Part shown: positions 33,528-42,388 of the stretch, piece after piece
Layout: the number at the start of each line of letters is the position of its first letter
Numbering within the stretch: position 1 is the first letter of the stretch
NCBI RefSeq assembly: GCF_024220585.1
Contig: NZ_JAMXKF010000008.1
Span: 62,001 to 126,000 of the forward strand
Source of the DNA: Dyadobacter diqingensis
Lineage (GTDB): Bacteria > Bacteroidota > Bacteroidia > Cytophagales > Spirosomataceae
Length of the DNA stretch: 64,000 bases
Direction: 5' to 3'
The notes under the pieces: generated by a model
Seen by the model: the letters and a program-made list of their open reading frames with translations, nothing else
Told to the model about the DNA's origin: nothing
The model's database searches: none
Program-made: the position numbers and the translations under genes

Positions 33528-36281
33528 ATGAAAAAGTGGCATTTTATTGGATTGGGTGTCATCGTGGTCTTAGTATCATCATTCACCTGGTCGGGTTTGT
33601 TCGTTCATAAAGTTGATTATAACGAAGAAGTGAAGCCGATCCTGAATAAACACTGCATGGGCTGCCATGGCGGTGTTAAGCAGGCAGGCGAGGTCAGTTT
33701 TTTGTTCGAACATGAAATGCTTGAACCGGGTAAATCCGGTAAAATACCCGTTGTACGCGGAGATGCCCACGGGAGTGAAATGATTCGGAGAATTCTCTCG
33801 GATGATCCGGATGAACGTATGCCCAAAGGAGCAGACCGGCTGGCTGAGGACGATATTAATACGTTAAAAAAATGGATTGATCAGGGTGCTGCTTGGGAAA
33901 CGCACTGGTCGTATAAACGTGTTGAAAAACCGGAAGTCCCGTCGGAGAAAAACCTGTGGAATCTTTTTGGTCTGGTAAAAACAGGGGACTCTGACTGGCC
34001 CAAAAACGAGATTGATCAATTTGTCCTTCAAAAATTAAAAAAGGAAAAACTCTCTCCCTCGCCGGAAGCTGATAAAGCCACGTTAATCCGCAGGGTAAGC
34101 CTGGATTTAACCGGCCTGCCTCCTACCGAAAAAGAAGTCGCGGATTTTGTCAGTGATAAATCTCCCGAAGCTTATGAAAAGGTGATTGATCGGTTGCTGA
34201 AATCGCCTGGATATGGGGAGCGGTGGACGTCGATGTGGATGGACCTTGCCCGATATGCGGATACCAAAGGTTATGAAAGCGACGGTGGCCGGAATATCTG
34301 GCGTTACCGCGACTATGTCGTAAAATCTTTCAATGCAGATAAGCCATTTGACAAATTTACCATTGAACAGCTGGCGGGTGATTTGCTGCCGCAGGGGAAG
34401 GACGGTATGCCGGCTGAGGAAAATATGATTGCGACCGGTTTTCACCGTAACACGATGATTAACAACGAAGGTGGAACCGACGACGAAGAGTTTCGTATAG
34501 CTGCGCAGATCGATCGCGTCAACACCACCTGGGAAGTCTGGCAGGGAACTACGTTCGCTTGTATACAATGCCACAGCCACCCCTACGATCCGATTCCGCA
34601 CGACGATTATTATAAGTATATGGCCTTTTTCAACAATTCCAGAGACGAGGATGTCTGGGATGAGTGGCCAAAACTGCGTTTTTACAAAGGCGATGATTCG
34701 GCCAGAGTTGAAAAAGTTAAAGCCTGGATCAACAGATATGATCCGAAAGAAACTTCAAAATTTACCCAGTTTATGCGGGTGATGGAGCCGAAAATCAATT
34801 CGCACAGCTTTGTCAAGGGAGCTGAATCGACCGTTCTGTTAATTTCCTATTACGGCGTTAAGGACAAGGGGAATGCCAAAATCCCTCATGTGGATTTAAC
34901 CGGAGCGGGCAATCTCGTTATGAACATATCCACGAAAGCCGAAAATGCCGTGATGTCTTTTCATCTGGATAAACTTGACGGCCCTGTGATTTCAATCGTT
35001 AAAGTGCCTGCCAGAGATACCGTGCTGGTTGCGCCAATTCCGCCGATATCAGGCCAACATGATATTTATCTCTCGCTAAAAAGCCCTAAAAATCCGACTG
35101 AATGGGTAAGAATAACCTGGCTCGCATTTCAGAATGCTTTACCGGGAGCTTCCCAGCCTGACTACGATAAAATTGTGCAGGACTATGCAACTGTTTTAAC
35201 CAGATCGACGGAGAGCATGCCGATAGTTTGGGAAGGAAAAGGTGATTTTGCGCGTAAAACGAATGTTTTTGTCCGGGGAAACTGGATGGTGAAAGGCAAA
35301 GAAGTTAAACCTGATGTTCCGCAACTGCTTGCCCCAATGCCGAGAGATTACCCCAAAAACCGCCTTGGATTGGCCAAATGGATGGTTAGCCGTGACAATG
35401 CATTAACATCCAGAGTGATCGTTAACCGTTACTGGGAGCAGTTATTCGGAAGAGGTATTGTTGAAACGGTGGAAGATTTTGGTTCTCAGGGAAGTGAACC
35501 CTCCCACCCGGAATTATTGGACTGGCTGGCGGTGAAGTTTATGGAAGAGGATCACTGGAGTGTTAAAAAGCTGCTGAAAACGATCGTTATGTCGGCCACG
35601 TACAGACAAAGCTCAAAATCGGATCATACCCGTCAGGAAAAAGATCCTTATAACCGGTTTATTTCGCGAGGCCCCCGCGTCCGTCTGAGTGCGGAACAGG
35701 TGCGCGACCAGGCGATGGCGGCCTGTGGCCTGCTGTCTAAAAAAATGTATGGCCCGAGCGTGATGCCGCCGCAGCCTGAGGGTATCTGGCTTTCGCCTTA
35801 CAGCGGTGAAAGCTGGAAAGTAAGTGAAGGCGAAGACCGGTACAGAAGAGCGGTTTATACTTACTGGAAACGCACAGCGCCTTATCCGTCCATGACAACT
35901 TTTGATGCACCAAGCCGGGAATTTTGCCAGTCGAGGCGAATTTTGACAAATACCCCGCTTCAGGCTTTGGTAACGCTCAATGATCCCGTATATCTGGAAG
36001 CCGCCGAAAAACTGGCAACCACCATGCAAAAACGGGGCAAAACACCGGAACAGCAGCTTAGGGAAGGTTACCGGCTTTTGACATTTCAGCCTATTGAAGA
36101 TAAAAGCTTGAAAGTGCTGGTGAAAATCTACGGAGACGCCTTGAAAACATATCGTGCAAAACCGTCGGAGGTAGATAGTATTCTGGTGTATGGAAAGGAG
36201 AAAAAATCACCGGAACTGGCCGCGTTGACTGTTTCAGCCAATGTTTTGTTGAATCTTGATAATGTAGTGACCAAAGAATAA
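33528..36281 (+). CDS. DUF1549/DUF1553 protein with N-terminal cytochrome c (PSCyt1) domain
   Basis: A 917-residue exported/anchored protein: N-terminal hydrophobic helix (residues 6-25), then a cytochrome c domain with the haem motif CMGCH (43-47) and a distal Met in the 'DERMPKGADRL' region. DUF1549 follows ('FVLQKLKKEKLSPSPEADKATLIRRVSLDLTGLPPTEKEV', second CxxCH as 'ACIQCHSHPYDPIPHDDYY'), then a middle beta region and DUF1553 ('YPKNRLGLAKWMVSRDNALTSRVIVNRYWEQLFGRGIVET...'). This architecture is abundant in Planctomycetes and present in Bacteroidota, and pairs with DUF1501 genes as here (6-nt gap). Biochemistry is unproven; oxidation of sugars or sulfated glycans has been proposed. Confidence 0.92.
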   Translation: MKKWHFIGLGVIVVLVSSFTWSGLFVHKVDYNEEVKPILNKHCMGCHGGVKQAGEVSFLFEHEMLEPGKSGKIPVVRGDAHGSEMIRRILSDDPDERMPKGADRLAEDDINTLKKWIDQGAAWETHWSYKRVEKPEVPSEKNLWNLFGLVKTGDSDWPKNEIDQFVLQKLKKEKLSPSPEADKATLIRRVSLDLTGLPPTEKEVADFVSDKSPEAYEKVIDRLLKSPGYGERWTSMWMDLARYADTKGYESDGGRNIWRYRDYVVKSFNADKPFDKFTIEQLAGDLLPQGKDGMPAEENMIATGFHRNTMINNEGGTDDEEFRIAAQIDRVNTTWEVWQGTTFACIQCHSHPYDPIPHDDYYKYMAFFNNSRDEDVWDEWPKLRFYKGDDSARVEKVKAWINRYDPKETSKFTQFMRVMEPKINSHSFVKGAESTVLLISYYGVKDKGNAKIPHVDLTGAGNLVMNISTKAENAVMSFHLDKLDGPVISIVKVPARDTVLVAPIPPISGQHDIYLSLKSPKNPTEWVRITWLAFQNALPGASQPDYDKIVQDYATVLTRSTESMPIVWEGKGDFARKTNVFVRGNWMVKGKEVKPDVPQLLAPMPRDYPKNRLGLAKWMVSRDNALTSRVIVNRYWEQLFGRGIVETVEDFGSQGSEPSHPELLDWLAVKFMEEDHWSVKKLLKTIVMSATYRQSSKSDHTRQEKDPYNRFISRGPRVRLSAEQVRDQAMAACGLLSKKMYGPSVMPPQPEGIWLSPYSGESWKVSEGEDRYRRAVYTYWKRTAPYPSMTTFDAPSREFCQSRRILTNTPLQALVTLNDPVYLEAAEKLATTMQKRGKTPEQQLREGYRLLTFQPIEDKSLKVLVKIYGDALKTYRAKPSEVDSILVYGKEKKSPELAALTVSANVLLNLDNVVTKE

Positions 36282-36286
36282 TCGCT

Positions 36287-37762
36287 ATGGAGAAGTTATT
36301 AAAGGAATTGCAACATGCCGATTTACATAACCAGACACGGCGCCATTTTCTGCAATCGGCGGGGTTTGGGCTTGGAGCACTGGGCTTGGGATCGCTGTTA
36401 GGTTCTTGCGGGAGTTCAAATGCGGGCACTGGCGTAGCCGCCGAGGCAATGGATGCCAAAATTCCTCAGTTTGCTCCCAAAGCCAAACGGGTAATTTATA
36501 TCCATATGGCAGGTGCACCTTCGCAACTCGAACTATTTGATTATAAACCGGAACTGGAAAAATACCACGGAAAAGATTGTCCTGCGGAATTTTTGGAAGG
36601 CAAAAAATTTGCTTTTATCCAGGGTGTTCCCAAAATGCTCGGACCTCAGGGGAAATTCAACCAGTACGGGCAATCCGGTGCCTGGATGTCGGATTATATT
36701 CCTTATTTACAAACGGTTGCGGATGAGATTACTTTTATCAAGTCGATGCATACCGATCAGTTTAACCATGCGCCTGCGCAGTTGCTGCTGCATACGGGAA
36801 GCGCCAGACTGGGGCGGCCGAGTTTAGGGGCCTGGTCGGTTTATGGTCTGGGGTCTGAGAATCAGAACTTACCCGGATTCATTGTGCTCGCTTCCGGGGG
36901 AAGACAGCCGGACGCGGGAAAAAGCGTTTATGGAAGTGGATTTTTGCCCTCGGTTTACCAGGGCGTTCAGTGCCGTACCGGAGGCGATCCGGTTTTATAC
37001 GTAACGGACCCCAACGGCATGAACCGGAATATGCGAAAGCAAACCATTGAGGCGATCAATGAAATTAATAAACAGACCTATGACGACGTAAAAGATCCTG
37101 AAATTTTAACCCGGATCAGTCAATACGAAATGGCGTTCAGGATGCAAATGTCTGTGCCGGAAGTGATGGATGTGTCCAAAGAACCGCAATTTATTCTGGA
37201 TATGTACGGCGTTAAACCGGGGGAAGGGACTTTTGCTATGAACTGTCTCCTGGCCAGAAAACTTGTTGAAAATGACGTGCGTTTTGTTCAGCTTTTTGAT
37301 TGGGGCTGGGATGGGCACGGTACGACGGCGGGTGATAATGTGGAAGGCGGTCTTAGAAATAAATGCCGTTTATCTGACAAACCGGTTGCAGCACTCATTC
37401 AGGATTTGAAAATGCGGGGTCTTCTGGATGAAACCCTGATTATCTGGGGAGCGGAGTTTGGCAGAACGCCCATGCAGGAGAACAGAAATGGTGTTGTTAT
37501 GCCCTTTATGGGGCGTGATCATCACCTTGAAGCGTTCACCATGTGGATGGCTGGCGGTGGCGTGAAAAAAGGTTATAGCCATGGCGAAACCGATGAACTG
37601 GGTTACTATGGGGTTAAGGACCGAGTCCATGTGCATGATTTACAGGCAACAATTCTCCATCTGATGGGATTTGATCACGAAAAATTCACTTATCCTTTCC
37701 AGGGAAGGAATTTCCGGTTGACAGACACCGAGGGAAAAGTGGTGAAAAATATTATTGCTTAG
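36287..37762 (+). CDS. DUF1501 protein, Tat-type lipoprotein
   Basis: A 491-residue exported protein. The twin-arginine signal is RRHFLQSAGFGLGALGLG (Arg18, Arg19), followed by a lipobox-like LLGSC (Cys41), suggesting a Tat-exported lipoprotein. The DUF1501 core has the alkaline-phosphatase-like metal motifs: 'IHMAGAPSQLELFDYKPEL', 'MHTDQFNHAPAQLLLHTGS', 'LFDWGWDGHGTT' and 'IIWGAEFGRTPMQEN'. This fold suggests a sulfatase- or phosphatase-like enzyme. It starts 5 nt after the DUF1553 stop, so the two are co-translated. Partner and substrate are unknown. Confidence 0.93.
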   Translation: MEKLLKELQHADLHNQTRRHFLQSAGFGLGALGLGSLLGSCGSSNAGTGVAAEAMDAKIPQFAPKAKRVIYIHMAGAPSQLELFDYKPELEKYHGKDCPAEFLEGKKFAFIQGVPKMLGPQGKFNQYGQSGAWMSDYIPYLQTVADEITFIKSMHTDQFNHAPAQLLLHTGSARLGRPSLGAWSVYGLGSENQNLPGFIVLASGGRQPDAGKSVYGSGFLPSVYQGVQCRTGGDPVLYVTDPNGMNRNMRKQTIEAINEINKQTYDDVKDPEILTRISQYEMAFRMQMSVPEVMDVSKEPQFILDMYGVKPGEGTFAMNCLLARKLVENDVRFVQLFDWGWDGHGTTAGDNVEGGLRNKCRLSDKPVAALIQDLKMRGLLDETLIIWGAEFGRTPMQENRNGVVMPFMGRDHHLEAFTMWMAGGGVKKGYSHGETDELGYYGVKDRVHVHDLQATILHLMGFDHEKFTYPFQGRNFRLTDTEGKVVKNIIA

Positions 37763-37817
37763 CCGGATATATTTCAGGTATCGATGACTTAAGCCTGAAA
37801 ATTAAACAAATGTTACG

Positions 37818-38138
37818 ATGCAAAATGATCAGGTTTTAGCTTTCCGGATGCAGTTGATAAAAGGAAACGAAGCAGAATACAAGAAAAGACATGATGAAAT
37901 ATGGCCTGAATTAGCCGAGCTTTTAAAAAAAGCAGGAATCCAGGAATATTATATTTTTCTGGATGAGGTGACGCTGGCGCTTTTTGCTTTTCAAAAACTT
38001 GCCCCGGACGCTGATACATCCGGACTTTCTTCTCTACCCATCATGAAAAAATGGTGGGATTATATGGCTGATTTGATGGAGGTTAATCCGGATAATTCTC
38101 CCAAAGTTGTTGCCTGCCCGGAGGTTTTTCGGTTATAG
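37818..38138 (+). CDS. rhaM: L-rhamnose mutarotase family protein
   Basis: A 106-residue single-domain protein of the RhaM/YiiL family (ferredoxin-like alpha-beta barrel). It interconverts alpha and beta anomers of L-rhamnose; family members also act on L-fucose. The motifs 'LIKGNEAEYKKRHDEIWPEL' (catalytic His) and 'MKKWWDYMADLME' (double Trp) are diagnostic. ATG 37818. There is no signal peptide, so it is cytoplasmic although its neighbours are exported. No rhamnose isomerase, kinase or aldolase gene is in the window. It is positioned between a DUF1501 gene and a cytochrome gene. Confidence 0.92.
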   Translation: MQNDQVLAFRMQLIKGNEAEYKKRHDEIWPELAELLKKAGIQEYYIFLDEVTLALFAFQKLAPDADTSGLSSLPIMKKWWDYMADLMEVNPDNSPKVVACPEVFRL

Positions 38139-38164
38139 TTTGACTCATCTGTACTGCTGTTTTT

Positions 38165-39649
38165 ATGTTTACCCTTCTTCAGGCCTCTGACTGGACTTAT
38201 TTTTTCGGACGTTTTCATCCGGTGCTGGTGCATTTGCCCATTGGGTTTCTGCTCGTTGCCGCGCTGTTGGAAGTGGGGAAGCGACTGGGGAAAATCACGT
38301 TGAGTGATTCTGTGATCACTTTTATCCTGTTCTGGTCGGCCGTTGGGGCTAGCATGGCATGCGTAGCTGGTTATCTGTTGTCGCTTGGCGGTGGTTATGA
38401 AGAGGAATTGTTAAGTGCTCATCAATGGCAGGGTATTGGTGTGGCTGTGTTTGCGTGGATTGCCTGGATATTAAAATCGGAAATCATTTCAAAAGGCGCT
38501 GTTGTATACCTGCCGGCGCTTGCTTTGGCTACGATCCTGACATTTACGGCTGGTCACGACGGAGGTTCTCTGACCCATGGCGACGGCTATTTAACGCAAT
38601 ACACACCGGAGGCTTTTCGCTCGCTGGCCGGCATCCCGCCACGTACGGAGGAAACAAAGGAATTAAAACCCATCGCTAACATCAATGAAGCAGTGGTTTA
38701 CAAGGATATTGTGCAGCCGATACTGGAAATGCGTTGTGTCCAGTGCCATAATGCCAACAAGCAAAAGGGCGGTTTACGTATGGACGGTATGGCTATGCTG
38801 GCTAAGGGTGGTGAAAACGGGCCTGTGTTTATATCCGGTAAAGGTTTGGAGAGTGTTATGATCAAGCGCTGTTTACTCCCGGAATCAGATGATGATCACA
38901 TGCCGCCAAAAGGAAAACCGCAACTTTCCGAGTCGCAGGTTGCTTTGTTAACCTGGTGGATTGACCAGGGTGCCCCTGCCGATAAAAAGGTTTCTGATCT
39001 AAAAGTTACCGAACAGATCAAACCGGCGCTGGCATTGCTGACGTCTGGAACAACGGGTGGCAGTGGCGGAAGCAGTGAATCAGCCGTATTAAGTTTGAAG
39101 GTCGCGGTGCCTGCCGAAAAATCTGTTGATGCCATTAAAAAGGTCGGTCTGTTGGTAATGCCTATTGCGCACGACAAAAATCTGGTGCAGGTCAGTGCGG
39201 TCAACGCGCCCGGTTTTGGGGACGGACAGTCGGGGCTGCTAACGTCATTATCGGATCAGATCGTATGGTTGAAACTGGGTCATACAAAAATTACTGATGG
39301 TGGGCTGAAGGAACTTGCCAAGCTCAAAAACCTCAATAAGCTACATCTTGAATACACGGGAGTAACGGATGCTGGCCTGAATGATCTTAAAAATTTGCAA
39401 TATCTGGAGTATCTGAATCTGGTTGGGACGAAGATTACCGACGCGGGTTTGAAAATCCTGGCGGCATCAAAAAGCTTGAAAAACGTATACATCTGGAAGT
39501 CGGCGGTTACTGAAAATGGGATTTTGGAAGCGAAAAAGCTCCGGCCGGATCTGAATATCGTCAGTGGTTTTAACGAAGCGCGTGTGGCAGAATTCCTGAA
39601 AGCAGGCGATACCTTGAAGACTGAAGAAAAACCTAAGTCGACTAAATAG
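38165..39649 (+). CDS. Membrane protein with DUF2231-like helices, cytochrome c domain and LRR region
   Basis: A 494-residue membrane protein. Residues 15-130 contain about four transmembrane helices (DUF2231-type, 'VHLPIGFLLVAALLEV'). Then comes a periplasmic cytochrome c domain with CVQCH (Cys191, Cys194, His195) and the distal 'DDHMPPKGKPQLSESQ' region. The C-terminal part has about four leucine-rich repeats of the 'LKNLNKLHLEYTGVTDAGL' type. This combination is frequent next to DUF1553/DUF1501 genes, and it probably passes electrons from periplasmic oxidation reactions to the respiratory chain. The LRR part may hold a partner. Confidence 0.88.
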   Translation: MFTLLQASDWTYFFGRFHPVLVHLPIGFLLVAALLEVGKRLGKITLSDSVITFILFWSAVGASMACVAGYLLSLGGGYEEELLSAHQWQGIGVAVFAWIAWILKSEIISKGAVVYLPALALATILTFTAGHDGGSLTHGDGYLTQYTPEAFRSLAGIPPRTEETKELKPIANINEAVVYKDIVQPILEMRCVQCHNANKQKGGLRMDGMAMLAKGGENGPVFISGKGLESVMIKRCLLPESDDDHMPPKGKPQLSESQVALLTWWIDQGAPADKKVSDLKVTEQIKPALALLTSGTTGGSGGSSESAVLSLKVAVPAEKSVDAIKKVGLLVMPIAHDKNLVQVSAVNAPGFGDGQSGLLTSLSDQIVWLKLGHTKITDGGLKELAKLKNLNKLHLEYTGVTDAGLNDLKNLQYLEYLNLVGTKITDAGLKILAASKSLKNVYIWKSAVTENGILEAKKLRPDLNIVSGFNEARVAEFLKAGDTLKTEEKPKSTK

Positions 39650-39690
39650 TTAATATTCAAGTAAGTAATTGCCATAATATTCATTACGAA

Positions 39691-40611
39691 ATGAATCGTA
39701 GAAAGTTTATACACACTGCAACTGCGGGACTAGGCACATTGGCCGCAGTTGAATCCATAGCAAAGGACCATTCAATTTCGTTCAACAAGACAGACGCAGG
39801 CTCTCTGAAAATTTTGGCTACGAACTGGGGTTTCAAGGGAGATGTTAATGCTTTTTGTACCGCTGCAAAAAAAGAGGGTTATGACGGATCCGAGTTTTGG
39901 TGGCCACAAACGCCAAAGGACCGGGATTTGCTCTTCACTGCATTGAAAAAACACGGTTTGGAAGTTGGATTTTTATGCGGTTCAGGACTAACAGATTACA
40001 GCGCTCATCTTGACTTTTTTAAAAAATCGATTGATGCTGCCGTTAAATCGGAGATAAAGCCACTCTACATCAATTGTCACAGCGGCAGGGATCATTTTAG
40101 TTATGATCAAAATAAGGCTTTCATCGATTACACGAGTGAAGCCAGTGAAAAGAGCGGTATTCCCATTTACCACGAAACACATCGGGGCAGAATGCTTTTT
40201 GCTGCTCATGTAACCCGTAATTTTATAGAGAAAAACCCGAAATTGAGATTAACCCTTGATATTTCGCATTGGTGTAACGTACACGAATCTTTGCTCGAAG
40301 ATCAGGAAGAAACGGTGCAACTTGCATTGTCCAGGGTTGGACATATCCATGCGCGTATCGGCCATGCAGAGGGACCGCAGGTGAATGATCCCCGAGCGCC
40401 CGAGTGGGAATCGGCGGTGAAAGCTAATTTGGCCTGGTGGGACAGGGTTGTCGAAAGGAAAATAAAAAACGGAGAACCAATCACTTTCCTGACGGAATTT
40501 GGTCCTCCGGGTTATTTGCCAACGGTTCCATTCACCAACCAGCCGCTTGCCGACCAGCGGGGAATCAACGTTTTTATGATGCAGCTGTTGAGAAAGCGGT
40601 ATAGCAAATAG
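39691..40611 (+). CDS. Exported sugar phosphate isomerase/epimerase-like TIM-barrel protein
   Basis: A 306-residue protein with an N-terminal twin-arginine-like sequence (MNRRKFIHTATAGLGTLAA) and an AP endonuclease family 2/xylose isomerase-like TIM barrel. The metal-binding motifs are 'YHETHRGRMLF' (His/Glu), 'LTLDISHWCNV' (Asp/His), 'IGHIHARIGHAEG' and 'TFLTEFGP' (Glu). In Bacteroidota such exported homologues occur with 3-keto-sugar processing enzymes and act on modified sugars outside the cytoplasm. It is the last gene of the 31-40.6 kb block and ends directly against the convergent msrC-like gene. Confidence 0.88.
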   Translation: MNRRKFIHTATAGLGTLAAVESIAKDHSISFNKTDAGSLKILATNWGFKGDVNAFCTAAKKEGYDGSEFWWPQTPKDRDLLFTALKKHGLEVGFLCGSGLTDYSAHLDFFKKSIDAAVKSEIKPLYINCHSGRDHFSYDQNKAFIDYTSEASEKSGIPIYHETHRGRMLFAAHVTRNFIEKNPKLRLTLDISHWCNVHESLLEDQEETVQLALSRVGHIHARIGHAEGPQVNDPRAPEWESAVKANLAWWDRVVERKIKNGEPITFLTEFGPPGYLPTVPFTNQPLADQRGINVFMMQLLRKRYSK

Positions 40612-41097
40612 CTACAATTTTCTCTCCAAAAGGGTTAAAATGCTTTGTAGTCCGGCTGCGTCGATCTCACTGAAATCGTCGAGCTGATCGCTGTCAACAT
40701 CCAGAATCATGGCCACGGTGCCGTTTTTGTGGAAAACAGGAAGGACAATTTCTGATTTGGATGCAGAGCTGCATGCAATATGTCCGGGAAAATGGTCAAC
40801 GTCAGGAACAAGGATCGTTTTCTGCTGCGAATAACTTGCACCGCAAACGCCCTTATGAAACGGGATGCGTGTACAGGCAATAGGACCCTGGAAAGGCCCG
40901 AGAACGAGTTGTCCTTCTTTCGCGATATAAAACCCAACCCAGAAAAACCCGAAAGCCTCTTTCAGGACTGCTGTAATGTTGGCAAGGTTTGCAATCAGAT
41001 CACTTTCCGTTTCAATCAGACCACTGATTTGTGGTATTAAGGCATCATAGATCTCCTTGCGATCTGTTCCGACAGGTATTATTAATTCTTCAGCCAT
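40612..41097 (-). CDS. msrC: Free methionine-(R)-sulfoxide reductase (GAF domain)
   Basis: A 161-residue single GAF domain protein. The three catalytic cysteines Cys75 (GPIACTRIP), Cys85 (KGVCGAS) and Cys109 (HIACSSAS) are spaced 10 and 24 residues apart, as in E. coli fRMsr (MsrC). 'FFWVGFYIAKEGQLVLGPFQG' and 'ILDVDSDQLDDFSEID' match the family. It reduces free methionine-(R)-sulfoxide with thioredoxin in the cytoplasm. It is convergent with the sugar isomerase/epimerase gene, with no spacer between the stop codons. Confidence 0.95.
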   Translation of the reverse strand: MAEELIIPVGTDRKEIYDALIPQISGLIETESDLIANLANITAVLKEAFGFFWVGFYIAKEGQLVLGPFQGPIACTRIPFHKGVCGASYSQQKTILVPDVDHFPGHIACSSASKSEIVLPVFHKNGTVAMILDVDSDQLDDFSEIDAAGLQSILTLLERKL

Positions 41098-41200
41098 TTT
41101 TCAAGACAATATTTTATCTTTCAACATTGATTTTTATTAAAAAGTTGGAGTTAGGGGAAATTTAAAATCATGCATGGTGACGAAATATTTTATCGCAATG

Positions 41201-41325
41201 ATGTGCCTTCGGCACATTTGGTCGGTAGAAAAGCCGGGTCAATACCGAGAGAGACGCGTTCCATAGGAACGCTTGGTGAGGGAATCTCCACAATACGCAA
41301 CCTAAGAAATGTGCCGATGGTACAT
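41201..41325. repeat. Mini-palindrome cluster, locus 3
   Basis: Three short palindromes with 3-nt loops: ATGTGCC-ttc-GGCACAT (41201-41217), GCGTTCC-ata-GGAACGC (41256-41272) and ATGTGCC-gat-GGTACAT (41309-41325, one G-U). Starts are 55 and 53 nt apart. GGTAGAAAAGCC follows the first, matching locus 1. It fills the gap before purU (41098-41415), in which I see no gene or promoter. Confidence 0.7.
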
Positions 41326-41415
41326 CTATCAAAATCGCACATTAAATACGGAATTGTCCATCAAAACGCTAAAAATTCGTTACTTAGCGGAATACTTTCA
41401 GCATAAATTGAGAAA

Positions 41416-42249
41416 ATGAACCGACGGCATATATTGCTGATGGATGGCCCTGACCATAAGGGACTTATTTATCAGGTTACCCGCATCCTTTTTGAGTACA
41501 ATCAGAATATCATTCGTAATGATGAATATGTCAGCCCATCGAAATATTTCTTCATGCGGACCGAATTTGAAGGAGAAACCGACGCAACAGAATTATTGCA
41601 GGTGCTGAAAAAGGAGCTTCCGGCTGGTTTGAACCTTCGTTTAAATCCAAAAAAGAAAAAAGATATCGTGATTTTGGTGACGAAAGAACATCACTGTCTC
41701 GGTGAATTATTGCTTCGGTATGCCTTTGATGAGCTGGATGCGACGATTCAGGCCGTGGTAAGTAATTACAATACGCTTCAACCCCTTGTGAGTAAATTCG
41801 GAATTCCGTTTCATTACATTTCACATGAAAATAAAACCAGGGAAGAGCACGAGGAATCGATTTTGAGGACACTGGATGTGTACCGGCCTGAATATCTCGT
41901 TCTGGCAAAATACATGCGGATCATCACACCGGAATTTGTCGATAACTTTCCTGACAGGATCGTTAATATCCATCATTCGTTTTTACCAGCGTTCATCGGT
42001 GCAAATCCTTACCGACAGGCTTTTGAAAGAGGTGTGAAAATTATTGGGGCAACCGCTCATTTCGTAAATAACGACCTGGATGAAGGCCCGATTATTGCAC
42101 AAGACGTAAAATCAGTGGATCACAGACAAACGGCAACAGACATGGCTACCCTCGGCAGAGACACCGAAAAACGTGTCTTAACGTCGGCTTTGAAGCTGGT
42201 TTTCAACGATCGTGTCTTTATTCACAACAACAGAACGATTATTTTATAA
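41416..42249 (+). CDS. purU: Formyltetrahydrofolate deformylase
   Basis: A 277-residue PurU. The N-terminal ACT domain ('ILLMDGPDHKGLIYQVTRILFEYNQNIIRNDEYV', about 1-85) is followed by a formyl-transferase-like catalytic domain (about 90-277) with 'VNIHHSFLPAFIGANPYRQAFERGVKIIGATAHFV' (catalytic His) and 'LDEGPIIAQD' (catalytic Asp). It hydrolyses 10-formyl-THF to THF and formate, balancing one-carbon pools. It has its own terminator downstream and a repeat cluster upstream. Confidence 0.96.
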   Translation: MNRRHILLMDGPDHKGLIYQVTRILFEYNQNIIRNDEYVSPSKYFFMRTEFEGETDATELLQVLKKELPAGLNLRLNPKKKKDIVILVTKEHHCLGELLLRYAFDELDATIQAVVSNYNTLQPLVSKFGIPFHYISHENKTREEHEESILRTLDVYRPEYLVLAKYMRIITPEFVDNFPDRIVNIHHSFLPAFIGANPYRQAFERGVKIIGATAHFVNNDLDEGPIIAQDVKSVDHRQTATDMATLGRDTEKRVLTSALKLVFNDRVFIHNNRTIIL

Positions 42250-42254
42250 ATAGA

Positions 42255-42289
42255 AAAAAGCCCTTAGTCATACTCACCGAGGGCTTTTT
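42255..42289 (+). terminator. Intrinsic terminator after purU
   Basis: Stem AAAAAGCCCT / AGGGCTTTTT with a 15-nt loop, directly after the purU stop. The T-run on the plus strand and the A-run on the other side mean it could also stop antisense leuA readthrough. Confidence 0.92.
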
Positions 42290-42388
42290 GTAATCTGATG
42301 GATGTTATTGATTATGTAATGTTACAAAAAAACCTCGTAACATCAAATTCATATTCAAGCAATTATCCAAAATGATGTATGAAAAATA

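Noticed and set aside
41201..41325. Regularly spaced palindromes that could suggest a CRISPR array
   Set aside because: The repeat units differ in sequence and have only 5-7 bp arms; there is no constant repeat, no leader and no cas gene.
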